A DNA stretch of 64,000 bases from Shewanella acanthi (lineage in GTDB: Bacteria > Pseudomonadota > Gammaproteobacteria > Enterobacterales > Shewanellaceae): assembly GCF_019457475.1 (NCBI RefSeq), contig NZ_CP080413.1, positions 2,418,001-2,482,000 on the forward strand, read 5' to 3'. Both the position numbers and the translations under genes were made by a program. Positions 1-7,319 of this stretch are shown here, one piece after another. The notes beneath the pieces are model-generated. The model was not told where the DNA came from, did no database searches, and was given only the letters and a program-made list of their open reading frames with translations. Position 1 is the first letter of the stretch. Every line of letters starts with the position of its first letter.

Positions 1-679
1 ACACTTAAAGTCGAAATAACTATAGAACAGAACTTTAAAAACGACGTAATTTTGACGAATAAATATTTAGTAAAGATATTTAGACTGTATGTGAAATTTT
101 AATGTTATGATTTTAATGAAAAATTACCTTTAGACTTGAGTGTCAGATATTTATCAAAACGAGTACCAACTGGACAGCCAAACTTAGTCAGAATGGCATC
201 GTCGATGCTGTCTAAGTTTTAGTCTGATACGAAATGCTGAACAGGCTTTAGAGGTGCTTATGCCGCTCCTTCACCAATCGTATGTCAGTTTTGAAGATAG
301 AGCTGATTACTATTACGGAAGCGCGTAGTACTAAGATCCTTTTAATGTGATAACGTTCTTTTATTTGCGATAATCTATCAGTAGCGCCGAGCACAGTTGA
401 ACTTCAAATCATTTTCTCCATGGACTTAGCCTAGCCCTCACAGCCTCTCACTTTAGAACAGAAGCAGAACTGTCTCCGGGAAAAACCGTGACAATATCTC
501 ACGCTCAGTCAATGTGAAACTAATGACTGCTTTTGACTTTAATTGGTAGCTAATTAGCCCAGTTCGATTAACCCTATTACTTATAAATTAGCAACTAACC
601 TTACACCTAGGGTCGCCATTCACCTTAATTGAGCCTAATCTAGTTCAACAATGAGTACGACATATTTACAGGGAATCGT
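1..679. other. Leading intergenic stretch without a supported gene
   Basis: This AT-rich stretch has stops in every frame and no open frame with a ribosome binding site, family resemblance or useful length. The longest start-to-stop piece I read by eye, near 259-327, encodes only about 22 residues. I see no clear terminator or structured RNA. The last ~40 bases hold the leader and a purine-rich ribosome binding site (about 670-674) for the gene at 680. The 5' side is cut by the window edge, so regulatory DNA of an unseen neighbour may be included. Confidence 0.5.
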
Positions 680-1996
680 ATGTTAAATTGGAAACAGGTT
701 ATAGGGTTTATTTGGGCGAGTGTGGGTGCAGTGCAATTGGCGACGGCGGCTGACGAAGCCCCCATTGTGGGCCAGAGTTTACCCCGCGAGGGTGAAGTCG
801 CCGAGCCTATCTCAACCCAAACTGCCATAACGGGCACAAATTCGAACTCGTCCAAATCAGTCAATCCCGAATTTGTAGCGGTTCCCTTTATTTTTGCCAC
901 CAAGATGCTGAGTACCGCAGTGGGCGCGGCGGGTGTGATCAAGCATGCAGGTCAGCAACAGGCGGTGGCATTAGGGATTGGGCTTTATTCCAGCAACGAT
1001 AGTTGGATGAGTTACTTGGGCTTTTTTAATTATCAGATCCCACAATTATCCCAATGGTTATTTGCCCTCGAAGGTTATCGGGGCCATTTTCAAGAGGGTA
1101 TCTACTATCTTAGTCTTCCCGATGACAACATTACTAACCCCGGACCGGACGACACCCAAAGAATCGTGACCGTTGGCGATGAAGCCTTCTATCGGTTGAA
1201 GATGAAATACATTGTGCCATGGGGGCATGGCCGCAATGGCGCTGTGGCGAGCCTCGCGCCAATCAAAGACAGCTTAACTTGGAACCCGTTAACCTCGGGT
1301 GTATCGAGTATTCAGTTGACGCCCTTTTACCGCAGCCAGAATTTAGAAAACTTCGATGAGCTGCCCGATGACGCAAAAGGGATTACCTTAGAGCTTAATT
1401 GGGATAACCGCGACAGCCGCCTCGATAGTACCCGTGGTGGGCAAACAACGCTGACCCTGAACCGCGATTTTGGCGATAGCAATAGTGCAAGCTGGACAAC
1501 TTGGGAGTTCGAACAAAGCGCATTTTTGCCCCTTGGGGACAATAGCTGGTTCGAACAGCAAGTATTAGCGGCGAATTTTTACCTTGCAGATACACCAACT
1601 TGGAATAGTGGCGATGATGCCATGTTACATCGGCCTCCATCGTTCGCAGGGGTGTATTTAGGGGGATTTAGGCGTCTTCGAGGTTATACCTCCAAGCAAT
1701 TTACGGGTCGCAGCGCTGTCGATTACGCCTTGGAATACCGCGTGCGTCCCCATTGGCAACCACTGCAACATTGGCCGCTGTTTAAGCTTTACAATGTGCC
1801 TTGGTGGGAATGGGTGGTTTTTGCGGAGGTGGGTAATGTGACTAATGAGTTTAATTTTAGCGATTTACACCAAGATATGAAGAGCATTTACGGCGTTGGG
1901 GCGCGATTCGAAGTCGAGGAGATCGTCGTGCGCACCGAATTTGCTTTTGGTGGTGATGAAAGTCAAGTGTGGGTCATGGTGAATCAAGCGTTCTAG
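680..1996 (+). CDS. BamA/TamA-type (D15, Omp85) outer membrane barrel protein without POTRA domains
   Basis: The 438-residue protein starts with an export signal (hydrophobic residues about 7-22, cleavage near ATA-ADE). Its C-terminal half resembles the bacterial surface antigen (D15/Omp85) barrel. A YLGGFRRLRGY segment near residue 330 matches the conserved substrate-loop RGY/RGF motif of this superfamily, and the chain ends in aromatic Phe as outer membrane barrels do. There is no room for the usual string of POTRA repeats, so it is a barrel-only relative rather than BamA or TamA itself. A purine-rich ribosome binding site precedes the ATG. No partner gene is adjacent. The substrate is unknown; the fold call is more secure than any function. 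Confidence 0.7.
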   Translation: MLNWKQVIGFIWASVGAVQLATAADEAPIVGQSLPREGEVAEPISTQTAITGTNSNSSKSVNPEFVAVPFIFATKMLSTAVGAAGVIKHAGQQQAVALGIGLYSSNDSWMSYLGFFNYQIPQLSQWLFALEGYRGHFQEGIYYLSLPDDNITNPGPDDTQRIVTVGDEAFYRLKMKYIVPWGHGRNGAVASLAPIKDSLTWNPLTSGVSSIQLTPFYRSQNLENFDELPDDAKGITLELNWDNRDSRLDSTRGGQTTLTLNRDFGDSNSASWTTWEFEQSAFLPLGDNSWFEQQVLAANFYLADTPTWNSGDDAMLHRPPSFAGVYLGGFRRLRGYTSKQFTGRSAVDYALEYRVRPHWQPLQHWPLFKLYNVPWWEWVVFAEVGNVTNEFNFSDLHQDMKSIYGVGARFEVEEIVVRTEFAFGGDESQVWVMVNQAF

Positions 1997-2083
1997 TCTT
2001 TTCCGATTTATCCCCATTAAGTTTAATAAAGTTAACTCGAAACAGTCCTTTTCAAAGTGTTTATTTGATTGTCATCCACAAAC

Positions 2084-2100
2084 CACCGCCGCTGGCGGTG
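2084..2100. repeat. Perfect GC-rich inverted repeat between convergent genes
   Basis: A 7-bp perfect stem (CACCGCC / GGCGGTG) with a 3-base loop sits between the barrel gene and the convergent acetyltransferase gene. Neither strand has a following T-run, so a Rho-independent terminator is not fully supported; it may still mark a transcript end. Confidence 0.35.
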
Positions 2101-2154
2101 CTGGGGCTAATACATCCCACCTCTTAACCCTTTTCGCTTTTAAATCATATGAAT

Positions 2155-2652
2155 CTAGCTAAACAACTCAACAGGTTCATCATCAGGCGTGAGTTGGAGT
2201 GTAGTTTCAAACTGCATCCCGAGTTTATTGAGGAGGGATTTAGAAGCATCGTTGTGGGAACTGACGATGGCGACGATGCGCTCGATGCCGAGGCTTTTAC
2301 CAAGTTCCAAAGAGGCCTTTGCCGCTTCGAAGGCGTAGCCCTGCCCCCAGTATTGGGGGAGGAAGGCGTAACCTAGGTCAACGTTGTCGAGGGTTGGCCG
2401 TTTGATTAAACCGCACATGCCGATAGGAAAACCATTGTCGGCTAACACCACTGCAAATAGCCCAAACCCATGTTCTTGATAGCTTTTAACGGGGCCGCTG
2501 GCAATATACTCCCGTGCATCTACCAGACTGCGTACCCCCTTATCACCGATGTTGTCGATAAAACCTTGGGTGTTAAGCAGTACCAGAATGAAGGACGCAT
2601 CATCTTCGGTAAGCTGCCTTAAGATTAGCCTTGGGGTTTGTGCCACTTGCAT
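2155..2652 (-). CDS. GNAT-family N-acetyltransferase (RimJ/RimL type)
   Basis: The 165-residue protein fits the GNAT fold of the RimJ/RimL-like group. It opens with a TPRLILRQLTEDD strand-helix, and near residues 105-120 has the acetyl-CoA pyrophosphate-binding segment QYWGQGYAFEA. The C-terminal part (NDASKSLLNKLGMQFE) is the usual end of the domain. Family members acetylate N-terminal or side-chain amines using acetyl-CoA; the acceptor cannot be read from sequence. A GGAGAG ribosome binding site lies just upstream of the ATG. It is 26 bp downstream of the nitroreductase gene on the same strand, so the two are probably co-transcribed. Confidence 0.8.
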   Translation of the reverse strand: MQVAQTPRLILRQLTEDDASFILVLLNTQGFIDNIGDKGVRSLVDAREYIASGPVKSYQEHGFGLFAVVLADNGFPIGMCGLIKRPTLDNVDLGYAFLPQYWGQGYAFEAAKASLELGKSLGIERIVAIVSSHNDASKSLLNKLGMQFETTLQLTPDDEPVELFS

Positions 2653-2678
2653 AGCATCTCTCCAATCAAATAAGGAGG

Positions 2679-3227
2679 TTATAGATAACGGGCGTACTGA
2701 CTGCCATCTTTTTGCGGTTTTATCGGCGCATTCACCGCTGGGGTGCCAACATACAAAAAGCCAACGATTTGATCCTCTGCCGCCAAACCTAATGCCGCAT
2801 TCACATTCGCATTAAAGGCAAAATCCCCGGTGCGCCATACTGCGCCTAAACCTAAGGCAAACGCCGCCTGCTGCATCGCCATCGTCGCGCAGCCCGCCGC
2901 GATCTGCTGCTCAAGCACGGGCACTTTCGGGTGCTGCGCCGTTTTAGCCACAACAGTGATCACCATAGGCGCACGCATCGGCATGCCCTTGGCCTTATTG
3001 ATAAAATCGTCATCCGCGCCATTGGCTTTAGCCGCGTTAACATAGATTTCAGCAAGCCTCTCAAGCCCATCGCCGGTGGCAATGATGAATTCCCAAGGTG
3101 CTAGCGCGCCGTGATCAGGAACACGAATGGCGGCATCTAAGATAATTTTCAATTCGCGCTCATTGGGCGCAGGGGCGGTGAGACGAGGCGTAGATTGGCG
3201 GGTCAATAAGAGTTCGATGGCGTCCAA
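2679..3227 (-). CDS. Nitroreductase family protein (YdjA-like)
   Basis: The 182-residue protein aligns by eye along its length with E. coli YdjA, a minimal FMN-dependent nitroreductase. It has the N-terminal MDAIELLLTRQSTPRL helix, the RVPDHGALAPWEF segment, and the C-terminal IVGFLYVGTP motif near the FMN site. Members reduce nitro compounds or quinones with NAD(P)H as homodimers in the cytoplasm; the physiological substrate is not known. The start is a TTG preceded at 7 bases by AGGA. It probably forms a two-gene operon with the downstream acetyltransferase. Confidence 0.82.
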   Translation of the reverse strand: MDAIELLLTRQSTPRLTAPAPNERELKIILDAAIRVPDHGALAPWEFIIATGDGLERLAEIYVNAAKANGADDDFINKAKGMPMRAPMVITVVAKTAQHPKVPVLEQQIAAGCATMAMQQAAFALGLGAVWRTGDFAFNANVNAALGLAAEDQIVGFLYVGTPAVNAPIKPQKDGSQYARYL

Positions 3228-3363
3228 GTGATTATCCTAGTTCGATATTAATTGGCAACAAGCATAGCAAATCCCATGAGGCAACAGCTAATAAAATCCC
3301 CTTAACCTCCCCTAGACAACAGATTGCTTTAGCACTTATTCAAAAATTCATTCGAGTGCTTAA

Positions 3364-3993
3364 TCAAGTGTTCATTTTCTTTAAGAAATAGTCAACGCTG
3401 GTGTAACGCCCGCCCCCGAGACTGACCAGCGCAAGCAGCATGACAAAATAGGTGATGGCAAACTCCATCCCATTGTTGAGAATGACAATATTGCCAGACT
3501 CCGTGAGCCAGTCATAATCGCCGTGCTGCTTAAGGATATCCTTTGCTGCCGAGAGCTTATCCCCCGCCGCCAACACTCTGTCATTGGCAAGCCACGAACT
3601 CCCATCGGCAATCGCCAGCCAGCCGTTGTCGCCGTGCACCTTAAAGGCGGCCACCAACATTGTAAACATTAACGGAATGCAGATAAGCCGCGTTGCAAGT
3701 CCAATGAGTAACAACGCGCCGCCCACAAGTTCAGTCCCTGTTGCGAGCGTAGCCATTAAGCTTGGCAAAGGTAACCCTAAACCCCAATCTGGGTTGCCAA
3801 ACCAAGTCACAGTGTCATCAAAGTGCAGCGCTTTGGTGTAACCAGCCTGAAGCATAATAGGAGCAAGGTAGAGCCGAATGGCAAGTGGGGCGAGCCCATC
3901 AAATGGCTGAAGCCACTTAACTATTGCTAATGTAACCTGTTCTAGCTTAAGTAGGGATTGTTTGGCATCGCCCCAAAAGCGGTGAGATAACAT
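3364..3993 (-). CDS. DoxX family membrane protein
   Basis: The predicted 209-residue membrane protein has about four hydrophobic segments and the DoxX-type signature: PLAIRLYLAPIMLQAGYTKALHF near its start, then a Gly-rich helix (ATGTELVGGALLLIGLATRL). A hydrophilic insert (about residues 120-160) precedes the last membrane span. A longer frame begins with GTG at 4056, overlapping the stop of the upstream lipoprotein gene, but that adds a basic, non-family-like N-terminus and its AAGGAG lies against the GTG. I prefer the internal ATG at 3993, without a strong ribosome binding site. It follows the lipoprotein gene closely. Function is unknown beyond an inner membrane location. Confidence 0.72.
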   Translation of the reverse strand: MLSHRFWGDAKQSLLKLEQVTLAIVKWLQPFDGLAPLAIRLYLAPIMLQAGYTKALHFDDTVTWFGNPDWGLGLPLPSLMATLATGTELVGGALLLIGLATRLICIPLMFTMLVAAFKVHGDNGWLAIADGSSWLANDRVLAAGDKLSAAKDILKQHGDYDWLTESGNIVILNNGMEFAITYFVMLLALVSLGGGRYTSVDYFLKKMNT

Positions 3994-4052
3994 GCTGGTC
4001 TCATTTTTCGTTGGGAATTTACCAATAAGACCCCGGCATCGCGCCCTTGATT

Positions 4053-4925
4053 TCACTCCTTGGCAAGGTTTTCGATCCCCTCTTGGTTTAAGTCCTTAAG
4101 ATCTTGAATCAATTTATCTAGCTTGCGGTAAAAATGCTTGGACTGCTTTGGGGTTAGCGAAGCATTGATATTAATCAGCATAGCGCCAAAGGCCACGGTA
4201 TTTTGCTCAATAAGCTGCTTGTGTTTATCACTCTTAAGGCTGTTCGGACGGGTCATCAGTAAAGTTAAGCGCTCACGCAGCACAGAGTGGTAGGTGCGCT
4301 GACTAAGGGCAATATCAAACTGCCTAAGCCACTCGTGGCGATAGTCGAGCCACATATCCAAGGTCGAGAGTCGCTGCTGATTATATTGATGGATAAGCGC
4401 TTGTTGCTCGGATGTGACACTGCCGAGCCATTCATCGAAAAAGTCACCTAGCCTCTCATCGGCATCCTGTTGTAACTGCTCACTCGATTTACCTGCAAAG
4501 TCTTTTGAAAGTTCCTGCTCATCCTCACCTAGCTGCTTCAGGATTTGCTTTACCTGCGGATCTGTTAACGAGCTAATGATAGGCTGTAAGTCGGGCAGAA
4601 TAAATTCAAAAATCCGATACCATTGCTGCTCGGCGAGCTTGACTTGGGCGAGCCACAACTCTGGGGTTAGGGTCTTTTGCTTAATATGACCTTCAAGTTC
4701 TGTGAGCTGACTGACATAGCCCTTAAGCTCTTCGGCTTGGTGCCAGAGGATGAATTTATCGACTAATGTATCGAAGGATTTTTGCTGCGACCGATTAAGA
4801 CTTACATAATCATCGAGCTGCCAGCCAATGACCCAGTCTAGAAAATGGTAACTTAATTTAGTAGAACATGCTGTAAGCCCAAGGACTAACACCAACAGCG
4901 TTAGGTATTTTTTGATCAATCGCAT
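4053..4925 (-). CDS. DUF6279-type lipoprotein
   Basis: The 290-residue protein has a short basic N-terminus, a Leu/Val-rich core and a lipobox LTAC (Cys at about residue 20), so it should be lipid-anchored in the envelope. The mature part is largely helical and charged, starting STKLSYHFLDWVIGWQLDDYV, and resembles the DUF6279 lipoproteins common in marine gamma-proteobacteria. No enzymatic motif is visible. The ATG is preceded by AAGGAATGG. The downstream DoxX gene follows within about 60 bases, suggesting one transcript; the upstream kinase-like gene ends 64 bp away. Confidence 0.75.
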   Translation of the reverse strand: MRLIKKYLTLLVLVLGLTACSTKLSYHFLDWVIGWQLDDYVSLNRSQQKSFDTLVDKFILWHQAEELKGYVSQLTELEGHIKQKTLTPELWLAQVKLAEQQWYRIFEFILPDLQPIISSLTDPQVKQILKQLGEDEQELSKDFAGKSSEQLQQDADERLGDFFDEWLGSVTSEQQALIHQYNQQRLSTLDMWLDYRHEWLRQFDIALSQRTYHSVLRERLTLLMTRPNSLKSDKHKQLIEQNTVAFGAMLININASLTPKQSKHFYRKLDKLIQDLKDLNQEGIENLAKE

Positions 4926-4989
4926 CCATTCCTTTGTTATTACCCGCTGAACTCACACATCACTAAAGCTTGAGCTATTTAGCTTGATA

Positions 4990-6195
4990 CTAGCCTAGCT
5001 TTTGATTTGAGGTAATACATGCAAAGAAGGAATCGAACCAATTTAGGTATTCCATTTGCTTACCTTGTTCGCTGCGCGCCGCCATTAATAGCGCCCAATA
5101 ACAGGCAAACACCCAGTACATTTCAATCGCAGCGGGAAGTAACCGCTGCGCATCTGCCGATAAATGAGGATGGCTATCTAGATAATGCTGACTCAGATAG
5201 GCCTGCTGGCTTGGTGTTAGGTTGTGGGTGGCAAGCACCGCCGCGATATCACACAAAGGATGGGAGGCAATCGCATACTCAAAGTCGATGCAATAGAGGC
5301 GATTATCCTTAAGCAGCAGATTGTGGGGATTAAGATCACGATGGCAAAACTGCGGCGACAGTTGGCAAGCTTCTATTGCCTTAAGCGAGGCTGCAAAGTC
5401 ATCATGTTTTGCGAGTAACGCATCCACCCTCGCCTGCCATATCGCATTTGTTCGGTTCTCGACTTTTTCGACTAAAGCAGTGAGCTGCTGGTGATAGGCC
5501 TGCCATTGCTCGGTAAGACTGATATGATAATCGCCCTTTGGCTGAATTTGTAGCGCCTGAAGCAAGCTGAGTAGCAACACGTGCGCCTGATTTGGGAAGC
5601 CGATATCGCTATTTTGCGAACACGGACTTTGATGAGAACGGCTTAAAGCAAAGCGACTTTGAGTAAAGCCAGCGGCACTGCACTGGGTTTCAAGGCATTG
5701 CCAGCTTAGGCTTGAAGAGCCAGTGTCAGCTAATTCTAGCGGCTTTTGCGCAATCGAATCGGTTTTAAGCAAGTCGATTTTATATAACTCAGTTTCTAGC
5801 CCTTGGCATAAAAGTGGCTCGCTTTTAATAAAATCGCTTAAATATAAACGCCTGTCGTCACTCACATAGTGCAGCGTTGGAGCAAGCCCTGCCTCGGCTA
5901 AATGCTGCCAATAAAAAAGCTCCCGCTCGCGGGAGCAGAGACTATCCGATGTTGGGGTGTTAATGCGCAGCACAAAGTCTGATGTTGGCGTTTTAAGATG
6001 AAAATTTTGATTACTCAAGCCACCGGATAGCGGCTCACAGTGGGTAATCATTTTAAGCGTGGCAACATCAGCAATAGGATCAGAGGTGTCGCTAGATATG
6101 GATTGAAAAATCGTATCTAAGATAGGCTGTAACTCCACCTTAGATTTAGGCAGAGTGGTGTCATCCTCTGATATCACTGTCGTTTTATCTGCCAT
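4990..6195 (-). CDS. Thiamine kinase-like phosphotransferase (APH/choline kinase fold)
   Basis: The C-terminal half shows the aminoglycoside phosphotransferase/choline kinase signature: HRDLNPHNLL for the catalytic loop (Asp base) and YCIDFEYA for the metal-binding Asp. An N-terminal SGGLSNQNFHL nucleotide loop lies near residue 60. E. coli ThiK has the same fold and phosphorylates thiamine to thiamine monophosphate. As the last gene behind a TPP riboswitch, receptor and PnuT-like transporter, a thiamine salvage kinase is the best inference. At 401 residues it is longer than ThiK (~270), with an N-terminal extension and a Ser/Gln-rich insert near residues 150-200. A TTG start at 6213 is possible; ATG at 6195 is preferred. 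Confidence 0.68.
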   Translation of the reverse strand: MADKTTVISEDDTTLPKSKVELQPILDTIFQSISSDTSDPIADVATLKMITHCEPLSGGLSNQNFHLKTPTSDFVLRINTPTSDSLCSRERELFYWQHLAEAGLAPTLHYVSDDRRLYLSDFIKSEPLLCQGLETELYKIDLLKTDSIAQKPLELADTGSSSLSWQCLETQCSAAGFTQSRFALSRSHQSPCSQNSDIGFPNQAHVLLLSLLQALQIQPKGDYHISLTEQWQAYHQQLTALVEKVENRTNAIWQARVDALLAKHDDFAASLKAIEACQLSPQFCHRDLNPHNLLLKDNRLYCIDFEYAIASHPLCDIAAVLATHNLTPSQQAYLSQHYLDSHPHLSADAQRLLPAAIEMYWVFACYWALLMAARSEQGKQMEYLNWFDSFFACITSNQKLG

Positions 6196-6257
6196 TATTT
6201 CTACTAAATCCAATCTTTGTCTGATATCAGCACTTAAATCAATACGCTAACTGCCAT

Positions 6258-6908
6258 CTAACAGGGGGCTTCATCGCTATTCAAACGCGCCTCAACCATA
6301 GTGCCGCGCCAGAGGAAATAACCGACTACAGCAAGACCCACGTAAAATACAAATAACAGTGAGGTCAGCATCAATCCTTTATTGAGGTAAAGGTAAATGG
6401 ATACCAAATCGATAACGACCCAGTAAAGCCAATTTTCAAGCACTTTTTTGGCAACTAAATAAGTCGTCATCACCGCAAAACAGGTAGTTGCCGCATCGAG
6501 GTACGGAAAAGCAGCCTCGGTAAAAGTCGCCATGCCATGCCCGACGCCAAGGGAAACTAAGGCTGTTAGACCAATCAACTGCAGATGGGTTTTAAGGGGC
6601 CATGTGGTGACCTTAACCCCTTGATGCTTGTCGCCTCCCTGAGTCCAAAGCCAATAGCCGTAGAGCGCCATCGCCATATAGTAGACATTGAGCACTGACT
6701 CCATCAGCAGCGCCACCTTCCAAAAAAGCACGGTATAAATCGCCGTACTGACAAAGGCCGCCGCCCAGCACCAGACACTGGCCTTCATGGCGAGCAGTAA
6801 ATAGGCCATGGCCATCAACACTGCTAACGCTTCCCAGGCGGTCATCACATGGATTTCGCCCAGCGCCGCATTAAGGCTACTGACTAAGGTTAACCAGAGA
6901 TCTGTCAT
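6258..6908 (-). CDS. pnuT: PnuC-family thiamine transporter (PnuT)
   Basis: The 216-residue protein has about seven hydrophobic segments and the features of the PnuC family: WEALAVLMAMAYLLLAMK near the start, then an aromatic-rich block (YYMAMALYGYWLWTQGG) around residues 75-95. PnuC-type carriers move vitamin cores by facilitated diffusion and rely on intracellular phosphorylation to trap them. Position between a TPP-riboswitch-controlled receptor and a kinase-like gene identifies thiamine as the likely cargo, the PnuT arrangement described for Shewanella and relatives. It lies 42 bp after the YkoF-like gene and 62 bp before the kinase. The PnuC fold is clear; substrate assignment rests on context. 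Confidence 0.85.
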   Translation of the reverse strand: MTDLWLTLVSSLNAALGEIHVMTAWEALAVLMAMAYLLLAMKASVWCWAAAFVSTAIYTVLFWKVALLMESVLNVYYMAMALYGYWLWTQGGDKHQGVKVTTWPLKTHLQLIGLTALVSLGVGHGMATFTEAAFPYLDAATTCFAVMTTYLVAKKVLENWLYWVVIDLVSIYLYLNKGLMLTSLLFVFYVGLAVVGYFLWRGTMVEARLNSDEAPC

Positions 6909-6950
6909 TGGCTCGGTCTCACTTACGACTTAAGAGCAGCGAGGCTGCGA

Positions 6951-7211
6951 TTACTCACTGTGGGCTAAGTTCAGCTCACCACCGATAAACTTGACCACAA
7001 ATACCGCCTTACCCCACTTTTCGTGGGCGGCCTGCATTTCACTGGCAAGCATGGCCATCACATCCTGATATTCGCCGCACACTTGGGTCGCCATTGCATT
7101 GGTCACGCGCTCAATATTGGCGTAACTGTCGACACGGCCGATAAACCACTTGATGGGATCGAGATAGTTTTCGTTAAAGGGATACATGCTGATTTCTGCG
7201 GTTAATTTCAT
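6951..7211 (-). CDS. YkoF/MTH1187-type thiamine-binding protein
   Basis: The 86-residue protein resembles the thiamine-binding (YkoF/MTH1187) ferredoxin-like family. The opening KLTAEISMYPFNENYLDPIK strand-turn is typical, followed by a compact alpha/beta domain. No signal peptide is present, so it should be cytoplasmic. Related proteins bind thiamine or its HMP moiety. Its position between receptor and PnuT suggests it binds the imported vitamin or a precursor. A GGATG ribosome binding site precedes the ATG. About 108 bp separate it from the receptor gene, containing competing inverted repeats described separately. Confidence 0.72.
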   Translation of the reverse strand: MKLTAEISMYPFNENYLDPIKWFIGRVDSYANIERVTNAMATQVCGEYQDVMAMLASEMQAAHEKWGKAVFVVKFIGGELNLAHSE

Positions 7212-7239
7212 TTTTCATCCTATTCATCTTATCGGTTGC

Positions 7240-7303
7240 GCTAACGCTGCACTAAAACTGTACGAACGCTGCACAAAAGCCGCAATGGCTTGGCAGCGTT
7301 AGC
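7240..7303 (-). repeat. Intercistronic inverted repeats capable of alternative hairpins
   Basis: Between the receptor gene and the YkoF-like gene, GCAGCGTTAGC at 7293-7303 is the perfect reverse complement of GCTAACGCTGC at 7240-7250 (11 bp). Its GCAGCGTT core also pairs perfectly with AACGCTGC at 7265-7272 (8 bp). The two pairings exclude each other. No T-run follows, so this is not a standard terminator; it could act in mRNA processing or in setting downstream expression. Confidence 0.55.
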
Positions 7304-7319
7304 CAAAATTTAACTTTGC

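Noticed and set aside
1..679. Possible decayed gene
   Set aside because: Short frames such as 259-327 look vaguely coding but no continuous homology can be read across stops, so I do not call a pseudogene.
2084..2100. Terminator between the barrel protein and acetyltransferase genes
   Set aside because: The stem is perfect but no T-tract follows on either strand; listed only as an inverted repeat.
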